This document shows positions 1 to 9,290 of a stretch of 64,000 nucleotides of DNA, piece by piece. The position numbers and the translations under genes are program-made. This DNA comes from Streptomyces albidoflavus (GTDB lineage Bacteria; Actinomycetota; Actinomycetes; Streptomycetales; Streptomycetaceae). The stretch spans positions 298,067-362,066 of the forward strand of contig NZ_JOII01000001.1 in the NCBI RefSeq assembly GCF_000719955.1, written 5' to 3'. The notes beneath the pieces were generated by a model, which was given only the letters and a program-made list of their open reading frames with translations, searched no databases and was not told the DNA's origin. Each line of letters opens with the position of its first letter. The stretch's first letter is position 1.

Positions 1-2
1 CC

Positions 3-887
3 GCCGTCTCCCCCGACGTGTCCCTGGCGTACGAGTGCTTCGGCGACCCGGAAGACCCGCCCGTCCTCCTCGTGATGGGTTTCGGCGCGCAGCTGCTGGC
101 CTGGCACGAGGACTTCTGCCGGGCGCTGGCGGACCGGGGGCGGTACGTGATCCGCTACGACAACCGCGACTGCGGCCTGTCCACCAAGTTCGACGAGCAC
201 CCCGTCGACATGGGCGAGTTCATCGCCGCCGTCAGCTCGGGCGACCTTCCCGCCGCCCTGGCGATGGTCCCCTACCGGCTTCGCGACATGGCCGACGACG
301 GACTCGGCCTGCTCACCGCGCTCGGTATCGAACGCGCTCACGTGGTCGGCACCTCGATGGGCGGGATGATCGCCCAGACGATGGCCATCGCCTCCCCGGA
401 GCGGGTGCTGACCCTGACGTCGATGATGTCCTCCACCGGCGAGAGCGAGTACGGCGGGTCCAGTCCCGAGGCGCAGGAGGTGCTGTTCACCCCGAAGCCG
501 CCGGACCGCGAGGGCTACGTCAGGGCGGCCGAGCGGGAACTGGTGTGGGCCTCCAGGCGCTACGGCGACGCCGCGGCGCTCCGTGAACTGGCCGCGGCGA
601 GCCATGACCGGTCGTACCACCCCGCCGGGATCGGCCGGCAGCTCGGCGCGATGATCCTCAGCGGTTCCCGCGCGAAGGCCCTCCGTGAACTGCGGGTGCC
701 GACGCTGGTGATCCACGGCCTGGACGACACGCTGATCGACCCCAGCGGCGGCAGGCGCACCGCGGAGCTGGTCCCCGGCTCGGAACTCCTGCTGATCCCC
801 GACATGGGCCACGACCGCCCCCGCGAGCTGTGGCCGGTACTCGTCGACGCGCTGGTGTCCCACACCGGCCGCACGGGGCCCGCGTAG
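3..887 (+). CDS. alpha/beta hydrolase, 5' end cut by window edge
   Basis: Alpha/beta-hydrolase fold enzyme, probably an esterase or lactonase of unknown substrate. Counting from the GTG at 18, the nucleophile elbow GTSMGG puts Ser at about residue 113; GLDDTLIDP carries the likely acid Asp and MGHDRP the catalytic His. The reading frame stays open to base 3, and families of this type begin with a few more residues before the VSLAYE strand, so the true start may lie outside the window; the GTG at 18 is only the first visible start. It converges on the GlxA-type regulator with an 11-nt gap. It resembles RdmC-like methylesterases in its DNRDCGLST segment, but substrate cannot be assigned. Confidence 0.85.
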   Translation, partial: AVSPDVSLAYECFGDPEDPPVLLVMGFGAQLLAWHEDFCRALADRGRYVIRYDNRDCGLSTKFDEHPVDMGEFIAAVSSGDLPAALAMVPYRLRDMADDGLGLLTALGIERAHVVGTSMGGMIAQTMAIASPERVLTLTSMMSSTGESEYGGSSPEAQEVLFTPKPPDREGYVRAAERELVWASRRYGDAAALRELAAASHDRSYHPAGIGRQLGAMILSGSRAKALRELRVPTLVIHGLDDTLIDPSGGRRTAELVPGSELLLIPDMGHDRPRELWPVLVDALVSHTGRTGPA

Positions 888-898
888 CCGGCGCCCCG

Positions 899-1855
899 CT
901 ACTCACCCCGCGTGAAGGTCCGCCGGTACTCGCTCGGGGTCGTGCCGAGGATGCGCTGGAAGTGGAGGCGCAGGTTGGCGCCGGTGCCGAGGCCGACGTC
1001 GGCGGCGATCTGCTCGACGCCGCGCTCGGACCGTTCGAGGAGTTCGCGGGCGAGGTCGAGGCGGGCGCGCATGACCCACTGCATCGGCGTGTAGCCGGTC
1101 TCCTCGACGAAGCGCCGGGAGAACGTACGCGCCGAGACCCCGGCCTGGCGTGCCAGCAGGTCGAGGGTGAGGGGCTCGCCGAGCCGGTACAGCGCCCACT
1201 CCCGCGTGTCGGCGAACCGCTCCCCCAGCGGCTCGGGCACGCTGCGCGGCACGTACTGCGCCTGCCCGCCGCTGCGGTACGGCGCGGCCACCAGCCGCCG
1301 GGCCGCGTGGTTGGAGGCGGCCACGCCGAGGTCCCCGCGCAGGATGTGCAGGCAGAGGTCGATGCCGGAGGCGGCCCCGGCCGAGGTCAGCACGGTCCCC
1401 TCGTCCACGAAGAGCACGTTCTCGTCGACCTGGACCAGCGGGTACCGGGCCGCGAGCGCCCGCGTGTAGTGCCAGTGCGTCGTCGCCCGCCGCCCGTCGA
1501 GCAGCCCCGTCGCGGCGAGCGCGAAGGCCCCCGTCGAGATGGCGGCGAGCCGCGCCCCGCGCTCGTGCGCGCCGACCAGCGCCGCCACGACGGCCGGCGG
1601 CGGGTCCTCCCGGTCCGGGTGCCGGTACCCGGGCACGAAGACGATGTCCGCCCAGCCGAGCGCGGAGAGCCCGTGCCCCACGTGATACGCCAGCCCGTCA
1701 CCCCCGGCCACCAGCCCCGGCGCGGCCCCGCACACCCGCACCTCGTACGGCATGCTCGCCCGCGTCGTGAACACCTGCGCCGGAATCCCGACGTCGAGCG
1801 GCTTGGCCCCTTCGAGCACGAGGACGGCTACGCGGTGGAGGGGGGATGCGGGCAC
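899..1855 (-). CDS. GlxA-family AraC-type transcriptional regulator
   Basis: About 318 residues with two domains: an N-terminal DJ-1/PfpI (class I glutamine amidotransferase-like) sensor domain, residues about 8-175, and a C-terminal AraC-type double helix-turn-helix, about 220-315, ending in the typical LHFQRILGTTPSEYRR signature. The nucleophile elbow position reads AISTGAF, with Ser where active DJ-1-family enzymes carry Cys, so the N-terminal domain is likely a ligand sensor rather than an enzyme. The start is a GTG (CAC at 1853-1855). The target genes are not evident; it lies alone between convergent and codirectional genes. Confidence 0.9.
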   Translation of the reverse strand: MPASPLHRVAVLVLEGAKPLDVGIPAQVFTTRASMPYEVRVCGAAPGLVAGGDGLAYHVGHGLSALGWADIVFVPGYRHPDREDPPPAVVAALVGAHERGARLAAISTGAFALAATGLLDGRRATTHWHYTRALAARYPLVQVDENVLFVDEGTVLTSAGAASGIDLCLHILRGDLGVAASNHAARRLVAAPYRSGGQAQYVPRSVPEPLGERFADTREWALYRLGEPLTLDLLARQAGVSARTFSRRFVEETGYTPMQWVMRARLDLARELLERSERGVEQIAADVGLGTGANLRLHFQRILGTTPSEYRRTFTRGE

Positions 1856-1940
1856 GGAACGAGGCTACGCGGACACGCCGCCACCCCGTCCACGGAGCAT
1901 GCCGTCCGTGGCCCGGGGCTCCGGGATCAGCCTCCTGCCG

Positions 1941-3776
1941 TCACGGTGCCGCCCGCCGGTAGTGGACGCGGATCTCCGGGTAGAGCAACGACTTGTCCTT
2001 GATGAGGAACTCGTTGGTCCCGGTGGCGCCCAGCCTGGCCGGGTTCTTCTTCAGGCCGGGACTGACCAGGGACGTCCGGCCGTCCTTCAGGGTCTTGTGG
2101 TCCTCCGCCCGCCTGTTCTGCCCGAGGTGCGCGAACTCCGGCGACCCGATGAGGCCGCGCATCAGCATCAGCTGGCGGGGCGGGTGCGTGGCGTCCACGC
2201 ACTCGGGGTCCTCGCACTGGGGGCAGGCGAAGTACGTCTGCGCCTTGGAGGCGTTGTCGGCGACGTAGGTGCCCTGGCCCAGCACGCCGTACCGGGGCTT
2301 GTCCGCGGTCCCCTTGTTCGTGCCCATCTCGGGCGCCGGTCCGCCCTTGTCGATCAGGTCCATGATGTGGGTCCCGGTGCCGTGCCAGAAGAACGCCTCC
2401 CCGGCGCCCTGGGGCACGCTCGGGGGCAGCTGGTCGGGGCGCTGGTAGCCCGGCTGGACCGAGGTCGACGCCGCACCGCCCAGGTCGGGCCGGCTCCCGG
2501 TGGCCCAGGGGATGCGGTCGCTGCGGTCCCGGCCCGAGGCCTCCAGCCCCTGCTTGCCGTGCGTGATCATCGACTGGTGGAACATCTGCCGATTGGTCGT
2601 GTACTTCTGCCACAGCGTGGGGTTGGCGCAGACGACGATCTCCACGATGTCCATGCGGGCGCTGCTGGGCGGCGGCGGGCCGCCGGGCTTGCCCTCCTGG
2701 AGCCGGCGGGTGTGGGACGTGCGCTGCTCGTCGGTGATCGCCGGGTCGGCGAGACGTGACTGGGACGCCGCCATCCGGGTGGCCTCGCCCTTCGGCGCGG
2801 TGACGGGCGCGCGTTCCTGCGAGAGCCGGGCGTAGTCCTCGATGGCGTTCCACACGCGGTGCCCCCGGGGCAGGGTGGCGGTGTGGTACCCCTGGCCGCT
2901 GTCGGCCCACTGGAGGTCGTTCCAGTAGTCCGGGATCTCCCTGCCGAGCGCGGCGTTGAGGTCCGGCGGCAGCCCGATCTGCGGCTGCGGCGCGGTCTGG
3001 GGAGCGGCGTTGGCCGGTGCTCGCTGGACGTGTTCGGCAGGGGCCCCGGCGGCGCGCTGCACGCCGCCTCCCGTGGCGGAGCCGGGCAGGGCCAGGTCGG
3101 GGCTCTCCCCCCGCGCCATTCGCCGGCCGTTCTCCGTGGCCTTGACCTCGAAGGGGTCACCCGGGCTGGAGACCTTCGTCCCGGTTCCGTCGTCGGTACC
3201 GGCGACCTTGCCCATCGCCTGCTGCCAGACGTGCCCGGCCTCGTGGTACAGCGTCTCGTCGTCGAGGCTCGACCGTCCGCTGACGATGTGCGAGCCGGTG
3301 GTGTACGCCAGGGCGCCGTGATCGGCCGCCGATCGCTGGGCGACGGGATTGTCGTGGAGACGGACGTGGCCGAACTTCATCGGGTACTCCTGCTCCATGC
3401 GCTCCACGATGCGCGAGGGCAGCGGCTTGCCGGGGCTCGCGATCGCGTCCCCCGGCGACACCCGGCGCTGCACGGTCGTCTCCCCGTGACCGCATCCGGG
3501 CCCGTGCTCGTGCAGCTCGGAGTCGGCGCTGCGCTGCACCGAGGTGTCGGCGTGTCCGCAGCCGGGGCCGTGCTGGTGCCGGGCCTCGTCGATCGCCCGC
3601 GAGACGGCCGCGTTGCCGGCCAGCCGTTGGAGCGAGAGGACGCGCGCCTCCCGCTCGGACACCTGAGAGGACCGGGGCCGGTGGCGGGCCGGCTCGCTCC
3701 CGCGCTCTTTCGCCTTACCGCTGTCCTCCGCGCGCACGAGCGTCCCCTCGGTGGTGGTTACAGGCCAGTCCGGCAT
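1941..3776 (-). CDS. DUF4157 (eCIS-core) protein with C-terminal PARP-like ADP-ribosyltransferase domain
   Basis: A 611-residue multidomain protein. The N-terminal part has the LQRLAGNAAVSR motif typical of DUF4157 proteins, two copies of an H-[QE]-HGPGCGH motif (about 67-75 and 89-97), and then the DUF4157/eCIS-core domain with LHDNPVAQ and the zinc-metallopeptidase-like HEAGH (178-182). A proline/alanine-rich linker follows. The C-terminus matches the PARP-type ADP-ribosyltransferase fold: HGTG (His465), GQGTYVADNASKAQTY (Tyr504) and NEFLIKD (Glu589) reproduce the H-Y-E pattern. DUF4157 is known on cargo of extracellular or cytoplasmic contractile injection systems, so this is inferred to be a toxin or effector. 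The ATG at 3776 follows GGAGGA closely; an in-frame GTG at 3818 is the alternative. No immunity gene or CIS structural gene is adjacent. Confidence 0.85.
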   Translation of the reverse strand: MPDWPVTTTEGTLVRAEDSGKAKERGSEPARHRPRSSQVSEREARVLSLQRLAGNAAVSRAIDEARHQHGPGCGHADTSVQRSADSELHEHGPGCGHGETTVQRRVSPGDAIASPGKPLPSRIVERMEQEYPMKFGHVRLHDNPVAQRSAADHGALAYTTGSHIVSGRSSLDDETLYHEAGHVWQQAMGKVAGTDDGTGTKVSSPGDPFEVKATENGRRMARGESPDLALPGSATGGGVQRAAGAPAEHVQRAPANAAPQTAPQPQIGLPPDLNAALGREIPDYWNDLQWADSGQGYHTATLPRGHRVWNAIEDYARLSQERAPVTAPKGEATRMAASQSRLADPAITDEQRTSHTRRLQEGKPGGPPPPSSARMDIVEIVVCANPTLWQKYTTNRQMFHQSMITHGKQGLEASGRDRSDRIPWATGSRPDLGGAASTSVQPGYQRPDQLPPSVPQGAGEAFFWHGTGTHIMDLIDKGGPAPEMGTNKGTADKPRYGVLGQGTYVADNASKAQTYFACPQCEDPECVDATHPPRQLMLMRGLIGSPEFAHLGQNRRAEDHKTLKDGRTSLVSPGLKKNPARLGATGTNEFLIKDKSLLYPEIRVHYRRAAP

Positions 3777-3884
3777 CTTCCTCCGGCCCGTCCGGGCCCG
3801 GTAGGCGCACAAGGGCACCCTTGAGGGCAGAGAGACCGTTGCGCCACGAGGGCGGCCCCTCGACCGGCTCGGCGAAGGCGGGCG

Positions 3885-5051
3885 TCAGGCCGTGCGGCGG
3901 ACGGCAAGGAGGGTGGCGTCGTCCGTCAGGTGGCCCGCGGTGTGGTCGGCCAGGTCGCCGACGAGCCGGTCGAGCAGTGCGTCGGGGGCCGTCGTCCGCC
4001 GCCCGGCGTCCGACGCCAGGAGGTCGCGGGCCCAGGCGGCGAGGGGGAAGAACTCGCCCTGGTGGTCGCGGGCCTCGGTGACGCCGTCGGTGACCAGCAG
4101 GACCGTCTCCCCCGGCGCCAGCGGGACGCGGCTGATCCGGGCCGGCCCGCTGCCGGTGAGTTCGGCCAGACCGAGCGGCGGGTTCTGCCCCTCGGGCAGG
4201 TGCCGTACTCCGCCGGGGCCGAGGACGAGAGGCCCCTCGTGGCCGAAGTTGACGACCTCGGCGTGGCTGCCGTCGCCGAGGAAGCCGATGACGACGGCGG
4301 TGACGAACCGCGGCTCGTGGCCCGGGTCGACGGCGGTGAGCAGCGCGTTGTGGCGGCGCAGGCCGTCCTCCACGCGGGCGGCGACCACGGCCATGTCCCG
4401 CTCGTGGTAGCCGGCCTCGCGGAACGCCCCGACCACGGCCCCGGCCGTCGACAGGGAGGCCACCCCTTTCCCCTGGACGTCGCCGAGGACGATCCGCGCC
4501 CCGTGCGGGGTGGTCAGCACGTCGTAGAAGTCGCCGCCCATCCGGGCCTCGGTGTCGGCGGGCAGGTACGAGGTGGCCGACTCCACCCCTCCCCAGCCGC
4601 GCGGGATGGGCCGCACCACCACCTCCCGGGCGGCGAGCACCGCGGTCTGCAGCCGGACGACGTAGTCCCGGGTACGGGAGCGCAGCACGGCCACCAGGAC
4701 CGCCAGGAGGACCACGCACACGTCCAGCAGGAAGCCCTCCACCCGGAGGTTGGGCCCCGGCGCCACCACCGTGAACAGCCGGTTCAGCAGCAGCGCGAGC
4801 ACGCCGAAGAGGGCGGTCACCCGGGGCGAACACAGGGCCGCCGCCAGCAGGGGCACCATCAGCAGCCAGTTCTCGACGTCGTCCGAGCGCCGCAGCCAGC
4901 ACCCCACCACCCCCACCACCACGAAGAACACGGCGGGCACCACCCAGCCCCACCGCTCCGCCCGCAACAGCCACGGCCCCCGCACCCCGTCCGAGGACCG
5001 CCGCACCGCCCTGGCCGCCCGCGCCTCGCCGGCAGAAGATCCCTCGTCCAT
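3885..5051 (-). CDS. membrane-anchored PP2C/SpoIIE-type serine phosphatase
   Basis: 388 residues. Four hydrophobic segments at about 25-125 form an N-terminal membrane region; the rest is a SpoIIE/RsbU-type PP2C phosphatase with the metal-binding motifs GGDFYDVL, GDVQGKGVAS, NFGHEGP and VTDGVTEARD. Such proteins dephosphorylate anti-anti-sigma factors in partner-switching pathways. The ATG at 5051 was chosen because upstream codons lack membrane or domain content and are arginine-rich shadow-like sequence. No anti-sigma or STAS partner is adjacent, so its target is unknown. Confidence 0.88.
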   Translation of the reverse strand: MDEGSSAGEARAARAVRRSSDGVRGPWLLRAERWGWVVPAVFFVVVGVVGCWLRRSDDVENWLLMVPLLAAALCSPRVTALFGVLALLLNRLFTVVAPGPNLRVEGFLLDVCVVLLAVLVAVLRSRTRDYVVRLQTAVLAAREVVVRPIPRGWGGVESATSYLPADTEARMGGDFYDVLTTPHGARIVLGDVQGKGVASLSTAGAVVGAFREAGYHERDMAVVAARVEDGLRRHNALLTAVDPGHEPRFVTAVVIGFLGDGSHAEVVNFGHEGPLVLGPGGVRHLPEGQNPPLGLAELTGSGPARISRVPLAPGETVLLVTDGVTEARDHQGEFFPLAAWARDLLASDAGRRTTAPDALLDRLVGDLADHTAGHLTDDATLLAVRRTA

Positions 5052-5179
5052 GCCCCGCAGTGTGACCACCCGGCGCGCCCGCTTCCCGCAGCCACGCCAC
5101 GACTCGGTGGCAGGGGCATCCAGTCGCGGCCACCGCCCGCCCACGCCCGCTCAGGCGGCGGCCGCCCCCGCTCCGTCCC

Positions 5180-7081
5180 TCACTCCACCGTCACCGACTT
5201 CGCCAGGTTCCTCGGCTGGTCCACGTCGTTCCCCCGGGCCGTCGCCAGCTCGCAGGCGAACACCTGCAACGGCACCGCCGCCACCAGGGGCTGGATCAGC
5301 GGCGGTACGGCCGGGAGCCGGATCAGGTGGTCGGCGTAGGGGGCCACGGCCTCGTCGCCCTCCTCGGCGAGCACGATGGTGCGGGCGCCCCGGGCGCGGA
5401 TCTCCTGGATGTTGGAGACGATCTTGCCGTGCAGGAGGGCGGCGGTGACCGGGGACGGGACGACGACGATGACCGGGAGGTCGGGTTCGATGAGGGCGAT
5501 CGGGCCGTGCTTCAGTTCCCCGGCGGCGAAGCCCTCGGCATGGAAGTAGGCCAGTTCCTTGAGCTTGAGCGCGCCTTCGAGGGCGACCGGGTGTCCGGAG
5601 TGGCGGCCGAGGAAGAGCACCGTCTCCTTGTGGGCGAGGCCGCGGGCCAGTTCGCGTACGGGCTCCATCGTGGCGAGGACGGCGGCGACGTCCTCGGGGG
5701 CGCGGCTCAGCGCCCGGGCGGCCTCGCGGAGTTCCTCGGAGGGGCCGCGCCGCACCTCGCCCAGGTGGAGGGCGAGGAGGAGGCAGGCGACGAGCTGGGT
5801 GAGGAACGCCTTGGTGGAGGCGACGGCGACCTCCGGCCCCGCGTGGGTGTAGAGGACGGCGTCGGACTCGCGCGGGATCGTCGAGCCGTTGGTGTTGCAG
5901 ACGGCGAGGACGGTGGCGCCCTGTTCGCGGGCGTGGCGCAGGGCCATCAGGGTGTCGGCGGTCTCCCCGGACTGGGAGACGGCGACGACCAGGGTGCGCG
6001 GGCCGACGATCGGGTCCCGGTAGCGGAACTCGCTGGCCAGCTCGACCTCGCAGGGCAGCTGGGCCCAGCGTTCGACGGCGAGGCGGGCGACGAGGCCGGC
6101 GTGGTGGGCGGTGCCGCAGGCGATGACGACGACCTTCTCGGCCTCGCGCAGGACGGCCGGGTCCAGGCCCAGTTCCGCGCCGAGGGTGAGGGTGCCGAGG
6201 GCCGGGTCGAGGCGGCCGAGGAGGGTGTCGGCGACGGCCTTGGGCTGCTCGGCGATCTCCTTGAGCATGAAGGAGTCGTAGCCGTCCTTCTCGGCGGCGG
6301 AGGCGTCCCAGTCGACGCGGTAGGTGCGGGCGTCGGCCGGTGACCCGTCGAAGCCGGTGACGACGGCCCGGTCCGGGTGGACCTCGACCACCTGGTCCTG
6401 GCCCAGTTCCATGGCGGTGCGGGTGTGGTCGATGAAGGCGGAGACGTCGGAGGCGAGGAACGCCTCGCCCTCGCCGCAGCCGACGACCAGCGGCGAGTTC
6501 CGGCGCGCCCCCACGATCACGTCCGGCACGTCCGCGTGCAGCGCGACCAGCGTGAACGCGCCCTCCAGCCGGCGGCAGACGGCGCGCAGCGCCCCCGCGA
6601 GGCGGGGCCCGCCCTCCTGGCCCGTGCCCTCCAGCGCCGCGTACTCCTCGGCGAGCAGGTGGGCGGCGACCTCGCTGTCGGTCTGCGAGCGGACGTCGGC
6701 GCCCCGGGCGGCCAGTTCCTCGCGGAGGGCGGCGAAGTTCTCGATGATGCCGTTGTGGACGACGGCGCAGCGGCCGCTCGCGTCGAGGTGCGGGTGGGCG
6801 TTGGTGTCGGTGGGCCCGCCGTGGGTGGCCCACCGGGTGTGGCCGATGCCGGTGGCGCCGCCGTGCCCGTCACCGGTGGCGTCGGAGCCGGGCAGCGGGT
6901 CGTCGACCAGCGCCTTCTCCAGCTGCGAGAGCTTGCCGGCCTTCTTGACGCAGGCGACCTGGTCCCCGGCGAGGACGGCGACGCCCGCCGAGTCGTACCC
7001 CCGGTACTCCAGCCGCCGCAGCCCGGCGAGTACGACGTCGAGCGCCGACTGCGCCCCGACATAGCCCACGATCCCGCACAT
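5180..7081 (-). CDS. glmS: glutamine--fructose-6-phosphate aminotransferase (isomerizing)
   Basis: Makes glucosamine-6-phosphate from fructose-6-phosphate and glutamine, the entry step to UDP-GlcNAc and peptidoglycan. 633 residues. The start is fixed by the processed N-terminus MCGIVGYVG, with Cys2 as the glutaminase nucleophile. [12 protein letters not shown] and HTRWATHG are class II amidotransferase motifs; two SIS domains follow ([18 protein letters not shown]), and the protein ends in the canonical [12 protein letters not shown]. Slightly longer than the usual 605-615 residues because of insertions in the glutaminase domain (residues about 65-80). GlmM, which catalyses the next step, is encoded 2.2 kb away. 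Confidence 0.97.
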   Translation of the reverse strand: MCGIVGYVGAQSALDVVLAGLRRLEYRGYDSAGVAVLAGDQVACVKKAGKLSQLEKALVDDPLPGSDATGDGHGGATGIGHTRWATHGGPTDTNAHPHLDASGRCAVVHNGIIENFAALREELAARGADVRSQTDSEVAAHLLAEEYAALEGTGQEGGPRLAGALRAVCRRLEGAFTLVALHADVPDVIVGARRNSPLVVGCGEGEAFLASDVSAFIDHTRTAMELGQDQVVEVHPDRAVVTGFDGSPADARTYRVDWDASAAEKDGYDSFMLKEIAEQPKAVADTLLGRLDPALGTLTLGAELGLDPAVLREAEKVVVIACGTAHHAGLVARLAVERWAQLPCEVELASEFRYRDPIVGPRTLVVAVSQSGETADTLMALRHAREQGATVLAVCNTNGSTIPRESDAVLYTHAGPEVAVASTKAFLTQLVACLLLALHLGEVRRGPSEELREAARALSRAPEDVAAVLATMEPVRELARGLAHKETVLFLGRHSGHPVALEGALKLKELAYFHAEGFAAGELKHGPIALIEPDLPVIVVVPSPVTAALLHGKIVSNIQEIRARGARTIVLAEEGDEAVAPYADHLIRLPAVPPLIQPLVAAVPLQVFACELATARGNDVDQPRNLAKSVTVE

Positions 7082-7148
7082 TCGCGCACCCTTTCGCCCA
7101 CGCCGCGGGCCGCCCGTACGGCGACCCGGTTCGCATGTTCGCAGAGTG

Positions 7149-7171
7149 ACCGCTCTTATACGATGAGCGAC
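7149..7171 (-). promoter_or_regulatory. inverted repeat upstream of glmS
   Basis: CGCTC (7151-7155) and GAGCG (7165-7169) form a 5-bp inverted repeat around TTATACGAT, about 70 nt upstream of the glmS start and between glmS and the MOSC gene. On the minus strand the spacer reads ATCGTATAA, which is AT-rich against a very GC-rich background, so it may be a -10 region or operator. No convincing -35 box was seen. Speculative. Confidence 0.25.
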
Positions 7172-7225
7172 CGTTTGTGCGCGCGGCGCGCCCGCCACCC
7201 CGCATCGGGGCAACTTCCGTACTGG

Positions 7226-7786
7226 TCAGACCGGTTCGAGCGGGCGGTGCTCGCCGGCGGGCAGTTCCACGCCGACCGGATCGCCCGGACGGAGGGTGCC
7301 GCCGGTGCGGACGACGCCCATGATCCCGGCCCTGCGGACGACCGAGCCGTCCGGGGCGCGGCCGACGACACGCCGGAGCAGGCCCTCCTGGAAGGCGTCG
7401 ATCTGGAGGCAGGGGTTGCGCAGCCCGGTGACCTCCACGACCGCCTCGGGACCGAGCCGCAGCAGGGCGCCGGTGGGCAGGGCGAGGAGGTCGACGCCGT
7501 ACGTGGTGACGTTCTCGCCCAGCTCGCCGGGGGCGACCGGGTGGCCGGCGGCGGCCAGCTCGGCGAGGAGTTCGCCGGCGAGAAGGTGGACCTGCCGCAG
7601 GTTGGGCTGCGACGGGTCCCGGGCCACGCGGGAGCGGTGCTGGACGGTGACGCCCGCGTGCGCGTCCCCCGCCACGCCCAGCCCGGCCAGCAGGGTGATG
7701 CCCGCCCGGTTCGGCTTGCTGAAGCGGTGGGTGCCGTCGCTGCTCACCGCGGTGATCCGGCCCGTGGCCCCGTCGCGCACGCTCAT
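7226..7786 (-). CDS. MOSC domain-containing protein
   Basis: 186 residues resembling the MOSC (molybdenum cofactor sulfurase C-terminal) superfamily: [13 protein letters not shown] near the N-terminus, [24 protein letters not shown], and a C-terminal strand-rich part with [14 protein letters not shown], whose Cys is a candidate sulfur carrier. Members of the family handle sulfur transfer or act with molybdenum-cofactor substrates; the substrate here is unknown. The ATG at 7786 has a GGAAGGGGA ribosome-binding site. It may be cotranscribed with the small upstream gene. Confidence 0.85.
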   Translation of the reverse strand: MSVRDGATGRITAVSSDGTHRFSKPNRAGITLLAGLGVAGDAHAGVTVQHRSRVARDPSQPNLRQVHLLAGELLAELAAAGHPVAPGELGENVTTYGVDLLALPTGALLRLGPEAVVEVTGLRNPCLQIDAFQEGLLRRVVGRAPDGSVVRRAGIMGVVRTGGTLRPGDPVGVELPAGEHRPLEPV

Positions 7787-7811
7787 GCCCCGTCCCCTTC
7801 CCGTCCCGCAC

Positions 7812-8147
7812 TCACCCGACCCGGTCGAGCGCGTCCGCCACCAGGTCGAGGTACTCGGCCTCCTCCGCGTACGGCTTGCTGCCGTCGCGGTAGAGCGCCA
7901 CCGCGTCCTCCAGGTACTCCCCGAAGTCCTCGTCGGGCAGCTCCCGCGCCAGCTCCGCCACCACCGCCGAGCGGGCGAGGAGCGCCCGGTCCCGGCGCGC
8001 CTGCGCCCCGCCCCGCCACCGGCGCCAGGCCGCCAGCGGCCCCCGCCGCCCGGCGGGAGCAGCCTCGGCGCGCTCCACGGCGAACCAGAACACACCGCCC
8101 GCCCCGTACGCCCCGCCGACGGCTCCCGTGCTCATCGCGTGCCCCAT
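7812..8147 (-). CDS. small hypothetical protein
   Basis: 111 residues, not recognised. The N-terminus is Gly/Ala-rich (about residues 1-25, including a short hydrophobic stretch [12 protein letters not shown]), followed by a basic segment and an acidic helical C-terminus ([17 protein letters not shown]). No catalytic motif is visible. The ATG at 8147 is preceded by GGGGGA at good spacing; an ATG at 8135 is also possible. It ends 25 nt upstream of the MOSC gene on the same strand, so the two are probably cotranscribed, and is divergent from coaA. Confidence 0.6.
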   Translation of the reverse strand: MGHAMSTGAVGGAYGAGGVFWFAVERAEAAPAGRRGPLAAWRRWRGGAQARRDRALLARSAVVAELARELPDEDFGEYLEDAVALYRDGSKPYAEEAEYLDLVADALDRVG

Positions 8148-8233
8148 TCCGTCCCCCTTCGGTCGTCCCGTCCGTTCGGCCACGTGACCGAACCCACCCC
8201 CCACGGCGTTCACACAGCCGCAACAATGAGGGG

Positions 8234-9211
8234 GTGATCACTCCCGAGTCCCGGAGCGCCCACCGCAAGCCGGAGGCGACTCCCTACGTGGACCTCACCC
8301 GCGAGCAGTGGAGCGCTCTTCGTGAGAAGACTCCGCTGCCTCTGACAGCCGACGAGGTCGAAAAGTTGCGCGGCCTCGGGGACGTGATCGACCTCGACGA
8401 GGTCCGGGACATCTACCTGCCGCTCTCACGCCTGCTCAACCTCTACGTGGGCGCCACCGACGGCCTGCGCTCGGCGCTCAACACCTTCCTCGGCGAGAAG
8501 GGCGAGCAGTCCGGCACCCCGTTCGTGATCGGCGTCGCGGGCAGCGTCGCCGTCGGCAAGTCCACGGTGGCCCGTCTGCTCCAGGCGCTCCTCGCCCGCT
8601 GGCCCGAGCACCCCCGGGTGGAGCTGGTCACCACCGACGGCTTCCTGCTCCCCATGGCCGAGCTGCGCGCCCGCGGCCTCACCGCCCGCAAGGGCTTCCC
8701 GGAGTCGTACGACCGGCGCGCGCTGACCCGCTTCGTCGCCGACATCAAGGCCGGCAAGGACCAGGTGACCGCGCCGGTCTACTCGCACCTGGTCTACGAC
8801 ATCGTCCCGGACCGCCGCCTGACCGTGAACCGGCCCGACATCCTCATCGTCGAGGGGCTCAACGTCCTCCAGCCCGCCCTGCCCGGCAAGGACGGCCGCA
8901 CCCGGGTCGGCCTCGCCGACCACTTCGACTTCAGCGTCTACGTCGACGCGCGCCCCGAGGACATCGAGCGCTGGTACCTCAACCGCTTCCGCAAGCTGCG
9001 CGCCACCGCCTTCCAGGACCCCTCCTCCTACTTCCGCCGCTACACCCAGGTCAGCGAGGAGGAGGCGCTCGACTACGCGCGCTCCACCTGGCGCACCATC
9101 AACCTGCCGAACCTGGTGGAGAACGTCGCCCCCACCCGGGGCCGCGCCAACCTGGTCATAAGGAAGGGCCCGGACCACAAGGTCCGCAAGCTGAGCCTGC
9201 GGAAGCTGTAG
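8234..9211 (+). CDS. coaA: type I pantothenate kinase
   Basis: Phosphorylates pantothenate, the first and often rate-limiting step of coenzyme A synthesis. 325 residues, the usual length. The P-loop [12 protein letters not shown] lies at about residue 102-113, followed by [10 protein letters not shown] and the type I signature DYNRPD-like stretches ([24 protein letters not shown]) and the C-terminal [12 protein letters not shown]. The start is the GTG at 8234 by analogy with the conserved [12 protein letters not shown]-terminus; the purine-rich GAGGGG sits almost against it, so ribosome binding is unusual. Confidence 0.95.
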   Translation: MITPESRSAHRKPEATPYVDLTREQWSALREKTPLPLTADEVEKLRGLGDVIDLDEVRDIYLPLSRLLNLYVGATDGLRSALNTFLGEKGEQSGTPFVIGVAGSVAVGKSTVARLLQALLARWPEHPRVELVTTDGFLLPMAELRARGLTARKGFPESYDRRALTRFVADIKAGKDQVTAPVYSHLVYDIVPDRRLTVNRPDILIVEGLNVLQPALPGKDGRTRVGLADHFDFSVYVDARPEDIERWYLNRFRKLRATAFQDPSSYFRRYTQVSEEEALDYARSTWRTINLPNLVENVAPTRGRANLVIRKGPDHKVRKLSLRKL

Positions 9212-9228
9212 GCCACCGGAGACACGGA

Positions 9229-9261
9229 ACGTCCCGTCGCCGGGACCCGGCGACGGGACGT
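9229..9261. terminator. bidirectional hairpin between coaA and glmM
   Basis: A perfect 16-bp inverted repeat: ACGTCCCGTCGCCGGG (9229-9244) and its complement (9246-9261) with a single-base centre. It sits between the convergent stops of coaA (9211) and glmM (9291), as expected for a shared terminator. There is no T tract, which is common in Streptomyces. Confidence 0.8.
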
Positions 9262-9290
9262 CCACGAGACGGGCGCGCGGCCCGACGGCC

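Noticed and set aside
6377-8233. Open frame extending far upstream of coaA
   Set aside because: The upstream part is antisense to glmS and the MOSC gene; the conserved coaA N-terminus begins at 8234.
9229-9261. Possible recombination site because of its perfect 33-bp palindrome
   Set aside because: Position between two convergent stops and GC-rich stem fit a bidirectional terminator; no integrase nearby.
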